Positions 1-7,900 of a DNA stretch of 64,000 nucleotides are shown piece after piece (the stretch's first letter is position 1; the number at the start of each line of letters is the position of its first letter). The DNA is from Hymenobacter tibetensis (GTDB lineage Bacteria; Bacteroidota; Bacteroidia; Cytophagales; Hymenobacteraceae), in NCBI RefSeq assembly GCF_022827545.1, contig NZ_CP094672.1, positions 1 through 64,000 of the forward strand, read 5' to 3'. The notes beneath the pieces were generated by a model, which did not search any database, was not told where the DNA came from, and was given only the letters and a program-made list of their open reading frames with translations. The position numbers and the translations under genes are program-made.

Positions 1-1
1 C

Positions 2-976
2 CCCCGGCCGCGCTCCATGCGCGACGGCAGCCAGCTCGTGGGATACGGCATGGCCACCACCATGTACCCGGCCGGTAGGAAAGAAGCTAAAGCCCGCGCC
101 ACCATCTTCGCCGACGGCCGGGCCCTGGTGCAGAGCGCTACCCACGAGCTGGGCAACGGTGCCTACACTATCTTCCGGCAAATCAGCGCCGACGCGCTAG
201 CCCTACCCATCGAGCAGGTGCGCTTTGAGTTAGGGGATTCTTCGCTGCCGTCGGCGCCCACCACGGGGGGCTCTACCACCACGGCTACGGTGGGCCCCGC
301 GGCGCAGGCAGCGGCCCGCGCGGCCCTAGAGGCGCTCAAAATCCTTGCTGTACGCGACGCGCAGTCGCCGCTGTTTGGCGTAGCGGCCACGGCCATCGAA
401 GCGCGAGAGGGGCGTTTAGTGCTTACGGCAAATCCGGCCAAGAGCGAAACGTACAGCGCGATTTTAAGTCGGGCCAAGCTACCGTCAGTGGTTGCTACGG
501 ACGGCGCCAAGCCGGGGGAAGAGCGGGATAAATATTCGTTCTACTCATTTGGCGCCGTGTTTGCGCAGGTGCGCGTAGATGAAGCCAGCGGCTCGATTCG
601 CGTGGCCCGGCTGTGCGGGGTATACGACGTGGGCCGGCTGATGAACCCCCAAACGGCGCACTCGCAGATTATCGGCGGCATGGCCATGGGGGTAGGCGCC
701 GCGTTGATGGAAGCCACCCACTACGACTCGCGCAATGGGCGCGCCGTGGTGCGTAACCTAGCCGATTACCACGTGCCTAGTATGGCTGATACGCCCGATC
801 TGCTGGTGGAGTGGCTCAACATCCCCGACCCGCACATCAGCGAGCTGGGGGCGCGTGGCATTGGCGAAATTGGCTGCGTCGGCACTGCGGCGGCTATCAC
901 CAATGCAGTGTTCCACGCCACCGGTCAGCGCCTGCGCTCCCTGCCTCTTACCCCCGATAAGTTACTGCGTACCTGA
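2..976 (+). CDS. Molybdopterin-binding subunit of a xanthine dehydrogenase/aldehyde oxidase family enzyme (3' part)
   Basis: The reading frame is open from the left edge, so the gene starts before the window and only about 324 C-terminal residues are visible. The protein resembles the large molybdenum-cofactor subunit of PaoC/YagR-type aldehyde oxidoreductases: it has the Gly-rich TTGGSTTTATVGPAAQAAA segment and, near the C terminus, GARGIGEIGCVG, whose Glu matches the catalytic glutamate of the family (established for XDH). Such enzymes hydroxylate aldehydes or purine-like heterocycles and normally work with FAD and 2Fe-2S subunits, which would lie upstream and cannot be seen. The substrate cannot be told from this piece. 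It is followed by a convergent gene and a long inverted repeat. Confidence 0.88.
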   Translation, partial: PRPRSMRDGSQLVGYGMATTMYPAGRKEAKARATIFADGRALVQSATHELGNGAYTIFRQISADALALPIEQVRFELGDSSLPSAPTTGGSTTTATVGPAAQAAARAALEALKILAVRDAQSPLFGVAATAIEAREGRLVLTANPAKSETYSAILSRAKLPSVVATDGAKPGEERDKYSFYSFGAVFAQVRVDEASGSIRVARLCGVYDVGRLMNPQTAHSQIIGGMAMGVGAALMEATHYDSRNGRAVVRNLADYHVPSMADTPDLLVEWLNIPDPHISELGARGIGEIGCVGTAAAITNAVFHATGQRLRSLPLTPDKLLRT

Positions 977-1083
977 AGCCGGACTCTACATCTGCTCCTG
1001 CTGGCTAAGTCCGCCGGATAAGGTGGTTTACAACAAATCAGACAGAGAGGGCTGTGGTTTGCCGCTGGTTTTCGAGCGGATAA

Positions 1084-1129
1084 AACCCCAGTCGTTGGGG
1101 CTGACTAGTCAGCCTCAACGCCTGGGGTT
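1084..1129. terminator. Long inverted repeat between convergent genes, likely bidirectional terminator
   Basis: The arms 1084-1106 and 1107-1129 are 23 bp each, complementary except for one mismatch and one G-T wobble, and meet at a central ACTAGT with no loop. It lies between the ends of the hydroxylase gene (plus) and the epimerase gene (minus). There is no clear T tract, so the terminator role rests on position and stem strength. Confidence 0.55.
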
Positions 1130-1226
1130 AGAGATAGAAGCGACTAAGCCCGTGCTTTTCACTACCGCACGAGTGCGGCTGGCAGCTCCTTCTGAATAGC
1201 TCGTGTCTCTGGTAGTTAATGCCCTC

Positions 1227-2135
1227 CTATTTCTTCGATTCCAATGACTTGGCTTCGCGCCAGCTAAACTCGGGTTCATAGCCTAACACGCGGCGCGCTT
1301 TCTCAATGGAGAGCAGCGTTTCGTGCCCTGCTACTTCTTTCTTGAGGGGCACAGTGGGGAAGGTAGTGGCCATGAGCTCGGCCGAGGGTGTCGTCATCAC
1401 CGTATCGGCGTTGGCGATGATAAAGGCGTGCATTCCTGTGGCCTGCCATTCAATAGCTTTGCGGATAGCTTGCGCGCCGTCCCGGGCGTCAATGTAAGAC
1501 CACATGTTCCACTTGCGCTCTTCGGGGTCATCGTTGTAAGCCGGAAACCTAGCGTAGTCGGCCGGTTCCATCACGTTCGAGAAGCGCAGGCCAACCAGTT
1601 TGAGGGCAGGCGTCTGGTAACAAAACTGGCGAGCCATATCTTCCATGAGCACTTTGGCCAAGGCATAGGCACTTTTGGCCCGCAAGGGGTAGTCTTCATC
1701 TACAGGCGCGTAGGGAGCCGCTCCGTCGAAAGGCTCGCCTAGCGTGGTTTCGCTGGACGCCCAAATCACCTGGTTGATGCCCAAGCGCCGGGCTGCCTCA
1801 AAAATGTTGTAGGTGCCCATGATGTTGTTCTGAAACAAATGGGCGTCGGGATACTGCCGTGGGGTCGGGAAGGCCGCCAGGTGCACAATGGCGGTGAAGG
1901 CCTGCGGGGCCACGCCCGCGTAAATCTCCTGCCCCACCGAGGAAAGCGCATCCAGCGTCTGTCCGAAGTCGGCCAAGTCGGCGATGATGCCCGGCACACC
2001 TTTTACGGGCACCGTGTCCACCACAAACACGTCGTAGCCATGAGCCAATAAGTCGGCCACGCAGACCTTGCCCAGTTTGCCCGCTCCACCCGTAACCAAA
2101 ATGCGGGGGCGCGAGGGTTGTTGTTGCTTGTTCAT
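1227..2135 (-). CDS. NAD-dependent epimerase/dehydratase family protein (extended SDR)
   Basis: A 302-residue extended short-chain dehydrogenase. It has the nucleotide-binding motif GGAGKLGK near residue 16 and the active-site Tyr-x-x-x-Lys in SAYALAK. The segment NNIMGTYNIFEAARRLG is typical of UDP-sugar 4-epimerases and GDP-sugar dehydratases. It probably acts on a nucleotide sugar or a related sugar derivative in the cytoplasm; the exact substrate is not deducible. It is the last gene of a minus-strand group after an SDR and an AraC regulator, with a 181 bp gap that could hold its own promoter. The ATG at 2135 is chosen because the nucleotide-binding fold begins about 10 residues later. 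Confidence 0.82.
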   Translation of the reverse strand: MNKQQQPSRPRILVTGGAGKLGKVCVADLLAHGYDVFVVDTVPVKGVPGIIADLADFGQTLDALSSVGQEIYAGVAPQAFTAIVHLAAFPTPRQYPDAHLFQNNIMGTYNIFEAARRLGINQVIWASSETTLGEPFDGAAPYAPVDEDYPLRAKSAYALAKVLMEDMARQFCYQTPALKLVGLRFSNVMEPADYARFPAYNDDPEERKWNMWSYIDARDGAQAIRKAIEWQATGMHAFIIANADTVMTTPSAELMATTFPTVPLKKEVAGHETLLSIEKARRVLGYEPEFSWREAKSLESKK

Positions 2136-2316
2136 CAGTTAAAGGCAGCCACCTGTTACGTACTGGCCGGCACGCGCCGGCCCGCTGGCCATGGGCGTAT
2201 ACGGGAGCTAGCGCGCCACGATGACGCGGCGCACCAGCAGAGTGCCAAGCCAGGTGGCACAACCGACGTGAGTTCGGGCCTTATGGCACTCGAACAGCCA
2301 GTTGCTGCCGTTTCTA

Positions 2317-3057
2317 CTACCCCTGCGCAGTGGGCCGCACAACTAGCTCGCCCACATCCACGTTGGCGGGCTGCTCTATGGCAAAGGCTATGGCACGGGC
2401 AATGGCTGCGGGCGGAATAGCTAGTTCCTCCATCTTGTCTTGAATTTGGGTCTGGACCGCAGCATCGGATATTGAACTGGCCAAGTTGGTTTGCACGAAG
2501 CCCGGCGAAACGCCCGTAACACGCAGGTGGGGCCCAGCTTCCTGGCGCAGAGCCTCAGTAATAGCGCGCACGGCATTTTTGGTGCCTGCATACACGCCCA
2601 TGGTGGGGGTAATAACAAGGCCCGACGTGGACAGCACATGCACGAAATGCCCCGCTTCCTGCTGGCGGAAAACCGGCAGCGCCGCCGCAATGCCATACAG
2701 CACACCTTTCAAGTTGACGTCAATCATGGCTTCCCAATCGTCTACCCGCAACTCATCGAGCCGTGAAATGGGGCTGATGCCTGCGTTGCTGACGAGTACG
2801 TCCAGCCGGCCGTATTGTGTGAGAGCCAACTGCACGAGCTGCGCTACGTCCTCGCGCTGCCGCACATCAGTAACGAGGTAGCTGGCTTGCCCACCCGCGG
2901 CCGTAATACGCTCGGTTAGTGCTGCCAAAGGCTCGGGGCGACGGGCCCCCAGCACGACGGTGGCCCCGCGCTCGGCCAGTAACAACGCCGTGGCTTCTCC
3001 AATGCCACTGCTGGCTCCCGTGATGGCAACGACCTTGCCCGCTATTCCATTTTCCAT
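2317..3057 (-). CDS. SDR family NAD(P)-dependent oxidoreductase
   Basis: A classical short-chain dehydrogenase of about 246 residues. It shows TGASSGIG near the N terminus, SNAG in the middle, a catalytic Ser (STSG) and Tyr-x-x-x-Lys in YAGTK. The internal start MENGIAGKVV at 3057 is preferred because an upstream ATG at 3105 would add 16 residues unlike the family. The C terminus (IARAIAFAIEQPANVDVGELVVRP) matches the serine-3-dehydrogenase/YdfG-like branch. The substrate is unknown. It lies 76 bp downstream of the broken AraC gene on the same strand, and AraC-SDR pairs of this kind are common in Bacteroidota. Confidence 0.85.
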   Translation of the reverse strand: MENGIAGKVVAITGASSGIGEATALLLAERGATVVLGARRPEPLAALTERITAAGGQASYLVTDVRQREDVAQLVQLALTQYGRLDVLVSNAGISPISRLDELRVDDWEAMIDVNLKGVLYGIAAALPVFRQQEAGHFVHVLSTSGLVITPTMGVYAGTKNAVRAITEALRQEAGPHLRVTGVSPGFVQTNLASSISDAAVQTQIQDKMEELAIPPAAIARAIAFAIEQPANVDVGELVVRPTAQG

Positions 3058-3133
3058 GCGTTTGAATGGCTTAGATGAGCCAACAAAGGTCGCGGCCAGC
3101 AACACTCACCAGCTATGCGAATCAATCCAAAAG

Positions 3134-4036
3134 CTATGAAAGCACGACAGGCTGCCGGCGATACTGACTGGGCGACTGTCCTGTATGCCGTTTGAAGAAA
3201 TTGTGGAAGTTGGTAGTATAGTCGAACCCTAAGCAATAGCTTATTTCGGCTAGGCTCCAGTTGCTGTGGCGTAGCAGCGCCCGGGCCTCCACCAACAGCT
3301 TGCTGGCAATATGTGCGGTGGTGGTCTTGCCTGTTGTTTCCTTTAGCGCTTTGTTGAGGTGATTGGGGTGCACAGCCAGTTGCCGGGCAAACTCGTTGGC
3401 GTTGCGCAGCAAAAGCGGCTGCGCGGGCGACGAGCGAGGAAACTGCCGATCAAGCAAATCCAGAAACAGCCTACTAAGACGAACCGCGGCCGTACCCGGC
3501 CGCTCATTGACTTCAATTGGGGCGAGTTGCAACGCCTCATGCAGCAGCACCTGCACGTAGGCACGGGCCAAGTCATGCTTGTGTGGGTAAGTTGAGTGCA
3601 GCGTAGTCAAGAGGTGCTCAAAGGTTTGGCGGAGCCGGCCTACTACCTCCGGTGGGGGAAACAGCACCGGATTCGCTCCCACCCGAAACAAGGGCGAGCT
3701 TGCCACGCCAGCGGTTTTTAGCGGCTAGGTTACAAATTCCTCGGTGAACAAGCAGGCGAAGCCGGTTTCGCGGCCCGCGGTGCGCGCCCACGAATGGGGT
3801 AGCAGCGGATTAACAAACACCAAGGCATCGGTCTGCACGAGCACGCGTTGGTCGGCGTAGGAGAGCAGGCCTTGCGCATCGCACAACAGCTTGATTTTGT
3901 AGAAGTCCCGGCGGATGTGCGGGAAGAAGCTGGGCACGTCCGGGCCGTCGATGCGGTAGGCGGCTACTTGCTGATTGGCCGGCTGGCCGTGGCCGTAGCG
4001 GCGGTAATAGTCGCTGATGGTTTCGTAGGTAGGCAT
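3134..4036 (-). pseudogene. AraC family transcriptional regulator interrupted by an in-frame amber codon
   Basis: Two open stretches, 3725-4036 and 3134-3706, lie in the same frame (110 codons apart) and are separated only by TAG at 3725-3727. The first encodes the N-terminal sensor half (RIDGPDVPSFFPHIRRDFYKIKLL is not split) and ends in LFTEEFVT. Reading continues after the stop as PLKTAGVASSPLFRVG, exactly the linker expected in Bacteroidota AraC proteins, and then the C-terminal HTH pair ending FHNFFKRHTGQSPSQYRR. Ignoring the stop, the protein would be about 300 residues, the normal family length. A single change such as CAG to TAG explains it. It may be a true nonsense mutation, a sequencing error, or a codon read through at low level. 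Its likely targets are the SDR and epimerase downstream. Confidence 0.85.
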
Positions 4037-4191
4037 CAGCGTAAAGTTATGCGAATCACATCAGGCACCTACCTGTACCTAGCCACTCACGCCTAGTCCA
4101 ACCGAAGGCAATAGCGCTTTACCTTGACAGCCGAGCCTTGTAGCACCGCGCCAAATGTCCCTGGTTGATTCACTGAAAGGAAACACAGTTT

Positions 4192-4230
4192 GTTCGGTAT
4201 CCGGCGCACTGAGTTTGCCGGATACCGAAC
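4192..4230 (-). terminator. Hairpin downstream of the GH20 gene
   Basis: A perfect 14 bp inverted repeat (4192-4205 and 4217-4230, arm GTTCGGTATCCGGC) with an 11-nt loop lies 7 bp after the GH20 stop codon. It is read from the minus strand as the end of the susC-susD-GH20 transcript. There is no strong T tract. Confidence 0.7.
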
Positions 4231-4236
4231 GACTCG

Positions 4237-6108
4237 TTAGTTGATTAGCAGCTGAACGGGGGGGCTTTTGCGGCCGTTGGGCGCCACGGTTACAGCCCGC
4301 ACGGTGATTTGTCGGTTCTGGGGCACCGTAAATGGCTTGGTGTAGAGGTCGGTGGTTTCGTCGGGCATTTTGCCGTCCAAGGTGTAGCGAATCTGCGACC
4401 CTGGCACTAGGGTGCGAAGCGTCAGCACGGCTTTGTTGCCTTGCTTCACCACGGTGGCGCTGTCGAGGCCAAGCGGCTCAGGCACCCGGTAGTTGATTTT
4501 CTTGGCATCTAAGCGGGCAAACTGCTGGCCCATGCGGGGCAAGAAGGCCTCGTAGCTTTTGAGGGCGGCGGGCGTCCAGGCTACTTCGGCGGCGGCCAAG
4601 AAGCGTGGAAACAGCATGTATTCTGCTTTTTCCGGAGTCGTGATGTACTCGGTCCACATATTGGCCCCTACGCCCATAATATGCTTTTGCTGCTCGGGCG
4701 TAAGCTCTTTGGGCAAGGGGTTATAGGAATACACTTTCGCCAAGGGCAAGTAGCCGCCAATCATGAGCGGTTCGTAGGGGCTGTGCGGCTGCGGATTCTG
4801 GCCGTAGTCTAGGTAGAGGTTGGTGGTAGGCGTCATCACTACGTCGTGGCCATGCTGGGCTGCTTCAATGCCGCCTTTTTCACCGCGCCAACTCATTACC
4901 GCAGCGCTTGGTGCAATACCGCCCTCCAGTATTTCGTCCCAGCCAATGAGCTTTTTGCCCTTGCTCTGCAAGAATTTCTCGATGCGGCGGTTAAACCAAC
5001 CTTGCACCTTCTCCACATCGGTGAAGCCTTCGCGCTTCATAATTTCTTGCACCGCGGCGCTTTCCTTCCAACGCGCTTTCGGGGCCTCGTCGCCGCCAAT
5101 GTGGATGTACTTACCCGGGAACAAGGCGCTTACCTCGGTCAGCACGTCTTCGAAGAAGCGAAAAGTAGGCTCGGTGGGGCAGACAATGTCCTCGTTGACG
5201 CCCCACTTAGTCCAGGTTTGGTAGGGGCCGGGCTTGCAAGCCAGTTCAGGGTAAGCCGCCAGAATGGCCACTGAGTGGCCCGGCATTTCTATTTCCGGCA
5301 CAATGGTGACGTAGCGCTTCTGAGCATACGCTATTACATCCTTGATTTGCTCCTGGGTATAGAAGCCACCGTAAGGCGTGCCGTCGTATTTGAAATCGGC
5401 GGGCGTTTTCATCTGTTGTTGCGCGCCAAGCAGGGTTTCCGAGCGGAAGGCACTGATTTCGGTGAGCTTCGGGTACTTCTTGATTTCGATGCGCCACCCT
5501 TGGTCGTCGGTCAGGTGCCAATGAAACGTGTTCATCTTATAGGCGGCCAGAAAGTCGATGTACTTCTTGACAAACGACACGGGAAAGAAATGACGGCACA
5601 CGTCGAGCATCCCCCCGCGCCACTGAAAAGCGGGCTGGTCAGAAATGCGGACGTAAGGCACCTTGGCCGTAGCGGCGGCGCGGGGCGGCAATAGTTGCAG
5701 CAAGGTCTGGGTGCCGTAGAACAGCCCTGGTCCGCCCGCCGCCGTAATCTTGATGCCGGCTTTATCAACCACCAATTGGTAGGCTTCGGGGCTGGTGGCG
5801 GCGGCAGTAGCCAGCACAATCTGGGCCGCTTGGCGGTTGGTGGTGAGCGTAACGGTTTTGCCGAGCGAAGTGAGCATGCCCTGCAGTAGCGTAGCCACAT
5901 TACGTTCGGCTGGGCTAGCAGCGTACACGCTTATTTTTTGGGGCAGTGCGTAGGTGGCGGCGTAAGCTTTGACTTCCCGCGGCAGGGGCACTAACCCGAG
6001 GCTTTGCGCCGGTATTTCTGTTGATTGAGCTAGTGCTACTTGACTGGCTAACAGCCCTGTGGCTAGCAGCCCGCACACTCGGGCTTTCAATGTAAGAGTA
6101 AACAGCAT
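4237..6108 (-). CDS. Beta-N-acetylhexosaminidase, GH20
   Basis: A 623-residue exported enzyme that removes terminal GlcNAc or GalNAc from chitooligosaccharides or N-glycans. An N-terminal signal peptide (about residues 1-28) is followed by a GH20b domain, then the catalytic barrel with the family motif HIGGDE ending in D340-E341, the substrate-assisted catalytic pair known for GH20. The C-terminal RYTLDGKMP segment belongs to the chitobiase/hexosaminidase C-terminal domain. It follows susD at 171 bp, but a strong hairpin sits in that gap, so expression may be partly uncoupled from the susCD pair. Location is expected to be periplasm or cell surface. Confidence 0.94.
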   Translation of the reverse strand: MLFTLTLKARVCGLLATGLLASQVALAQSTEIPAQSLGLVPLPREVKAYAATYALPQKISVYAASPAERNVATLLQGMLTSLGKTVTLTTNRQAAQIVLATAAATSPEAYQLVVDKAGIKITAAGGPGLFYGTQTLLQLLPPRAAATAKVPYVRISDQPAFQWRGGMLDVCRHFFPVSFVKKYIDFLAAYKMNTFHWHLTDDQGWRIEIKKYPKLTEISAFRSETLLGAQQQMKTPADFKYDGTPYGGFYTQEQIKDVIAYAQKRYVTIVPEIEMPGHSVAILAAYPELACKPGPYQTWTKWGVNEDIVCPTEPTFRFFEDVLTEVSALFPGKYIHIGGDEAPKARWKESAAVQEIMKREGFTDVEKVQGWFNRRIEKFLQSKGKKLIGWDEILEGGIAPSAAVMSWRGEKGGIEAAQHGHDVVMTPTTNLYLDYGQNPQPHSPYEPLMIGGYLPLAKVYSYNPLPKELTPEQQKHIMGVGANMWTEYITTPEKAEYMLFPRFLAAAEVAWTPAALKSYEAFLPRMGQQFARLDAKKINYRVPEPLGLDSATVVKQGNKAVLTLRTLVPGSQIRYTLDGKMPDETTDLYTKPFTVPQNRQITVRAVTVAPNGRKSPPVQLLIN

Positions 6109-6215
6109 GCAGAGCTTAACTTGAAATGAAGTGGGCAGCAGAAAGAACAGCGGGAAGGTGCCAGACCGCGCAGCCGCAGCAATAGGCCACGATGTTTCCT
6201 TCCCCGGACTGTAAA

Positions 6216-6257
6216 GTAAAAGAAGCTTGCACTACCTCGCAGTGAAGCTTCTTTTAC
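6216..6257 (-). terminator. Intra-operon hairpin between susD and GH20
   Basis: A perfect 13 bp inverted repeat (6216-6228 and 6245-6257, arm GTAAAAGAAGCTT) has an inner CACT/AGTG pairing. It lies 23 bp after the susD stop, and its position suggests termination or attenuation before the GH20 gene. Confidence 0.6.
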
Positions 6258-6279
6258 GTGCAATCTATAAGAGGTCAGC

Positions 6280-7857
6280 TTATTTGTCCCACCATACGCG
6301 GCCGGTCAGGTTGTCGCCGCCGGTTACTGCGGCGCTGGCGGTTCGGTAGTTGTTGGGGTTGGATGTTATTTCAGCCGTTGGGTAAGGCAAACGGCGCGGA
6401 ATCTGGCCACTGGTAGCACTGTTGGGATACACCACCGGCGTAAGCTCTGGAAAGCCCGTGCGGCGCCAGTTCGACCACGATTCGTAGAAGTCGAGCATGG
6501 TGTTGGTGTGCGCCCAGTACTGCGTATTGATTAGTCGTAGGCCATTGCTGGCGCTGTAGGGGTGCGCAGTCAGGTAGGCAGCCGCTTCCGAAGCCGGGAT
6601 GTCCATAGTGGCGTCGTACTGATTTAAGTACGTTATGGCGGCTGTTACGCCGGCGTTGTAGTGCTGCTGCGCGCTACCCAGGCCCCAGCGCTGTGCAGCT
6701 TCGGCCAGCAGCAATTCCGATTCGGCGTACGTCAACACAAACGTAGGACCGTTCCGCTTGATCATGCCCGGGTTCGGCGACGAATAGTCGGGAATCGAGG
6801 TGTAGTCTGGGGCCGTTGATACGTCGTACGCGGCCCGGCCGCTCAAGTCCCGGCCGTTGGGCAAACCCTTCTGCGCCGCTACGGTCGAGATGGGTGTTTG
6901 GCTCGGGGTTTTGGTGGCGTCGCTGGTATAGAGCCGCGTCACGGCGATTTTGGCGAGGCGCGGGTCGTTGTTGGTTTTCAGGTAGTCAATAAAGGTCTTC
7001 GACCATTTCACGTAGTAGTGCTCCTGCCCGCCGTCGCCGAGCAGCACTTGGCTGTTGCGGTTCTGGGTGGTGCGGCCGCCCACCACATCGTGTAGCACAA
7101 TGGCGTTGTCGGCGTTGCTTTGCATGGTTTTGCCTTGCACCTGAGTGGCGTACTGCTTGGCAGTGGCCTCATTAACCTTGGTTAGGCGCATGGCCATGCG
7201 CAACAGCAAGGTGTTGCCGAAGCGCTGCCACTGCTCGATGTTGCCTTTATAAAACACGTCGTTGGCCGTGATGTCGGCCGTCGGATCAAGGGCGGCGGTG
7301 GCCTCACTCACTTCCTTCAGCAAGTCGGCGTAGATGTCTTCCTGCTTGTCGTACTTAGGCGTGATGATGCCGGTGTAGTAGCCCTGGCCGGCCTCTACGT
7401 ACGGTACGTCACCGTAGATGTCAGTGATGCGCTCCATAATCAGGGCCCGCATGATGCGCGAAATCTGGTGCAGGTTTTTGTACTGCGGCTTGTTGCGGGT
7501 TTGCTCTACCAAGTCCGTGACGGACTTCACTTGCTCGCTGTAGCTTTTCTCCCAGTAGGCGGCCGTGTAACCTTCGTTGAGCAGGTACTTGTCGCCGGCC
7601 CAGTAGCCGATGACGGTGGCCATGCCCTGCACGAACATCGAGCAGTGAATCAGGTTGCCGCGCCAGGTTTCGTAGGCAAAGTCGGTGCTGCCCGTGTACG
7701 TAAGCTGCGACTGCGTGAGCAAGTAATTGGGGTCAAACGAGCTCTGGGTGTAAGTCGCCGGGTTGGTGTTAACGTCCTCGAAATTATCGGTGCAGCCACT
7801 GGCCAGCAACAGGGCGGCACTAGCCAGCACGGCGTGTTTTGGAAATATATTTTTCAT
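6280..7857 (-). CDS. SusD/RagB family outer-membrane nutrient-binding lipoprotein
   Basis: About 525 residues starting MKNIFPKHAVLASAALLLASGC, a lipoprotein signal with the lipobox ASGC. A longer frame to 7914 exists, but the lipoprotein start at 7857 is clearly the right one. The body matches the SusD-like group with C-terminal motifs such as ESWSNWRRTGFPEL. SusD proteins cap the SusC barrel on the outside of the outer membrane and bind the glycan to be imported. The gene follows susC by 43 bp. Given the neighbouring GH18, GH20 and NagB, the cargo is inferred to be chitooligosaccharide or N-glycan-derived GlcNAc oligomers. Confidence 0.92.
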   Translation of the reverse strand: MKNIFPKHAVLASAALLLASGCTDNFEDVNTNPATYTQSSFDPNYLLTQSQLTYTGSTDFAYETWRGNLIHCSMFVQGMATVIGYWAGDKYLLNEGYTAAYWEKSYSEQVKSVTDLVEQTRNKPQYKNLHQISRIMRALIMERITDIYGDVPYVEAGQGYYTGIITPKYDKQEDIYADLLKEVSEATAALDPTADITANDVFYKGNIEQWQRFGNTLLLRMAMRLTKVNEATAKQYATQVQGKTMQSNADNAIVLHDVVGGRTTQNRNSQVLLGDGGQEHYYVKWSKTFIDYLKTNNDPRLAKIAVTRLYTSDATKTPSQTPISTVAAQKGLPNGRDLSGRAAYDVSTAPDYTSIPDYSSPNPGMIKRNGPTFVLTYAESELLLAEAAQRWGLGSAQQHYNAGVTAAITYLNQYDATMDIPASEAAAYLTAHPYSASNGLRLINTQYWAHTNTMLDFYESWSNWRRTGFPELTPVVYPNSATSGQIPRRLPYPTAEITSNPNNYRTASAAVTGGDNLTGRVWWDK

Positions 7858-7900
7858 GAGAAGGGTAGTCGTTGAAGTGAACCAGTTGGCTGGCATGCGC

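Noticed and set aside
855..1199. Plus-strand 114-codon frame overlapping the hydroxylase end
   Set aside because: Out of frame with a clearly real gene, and it runs through the inverted repeat.
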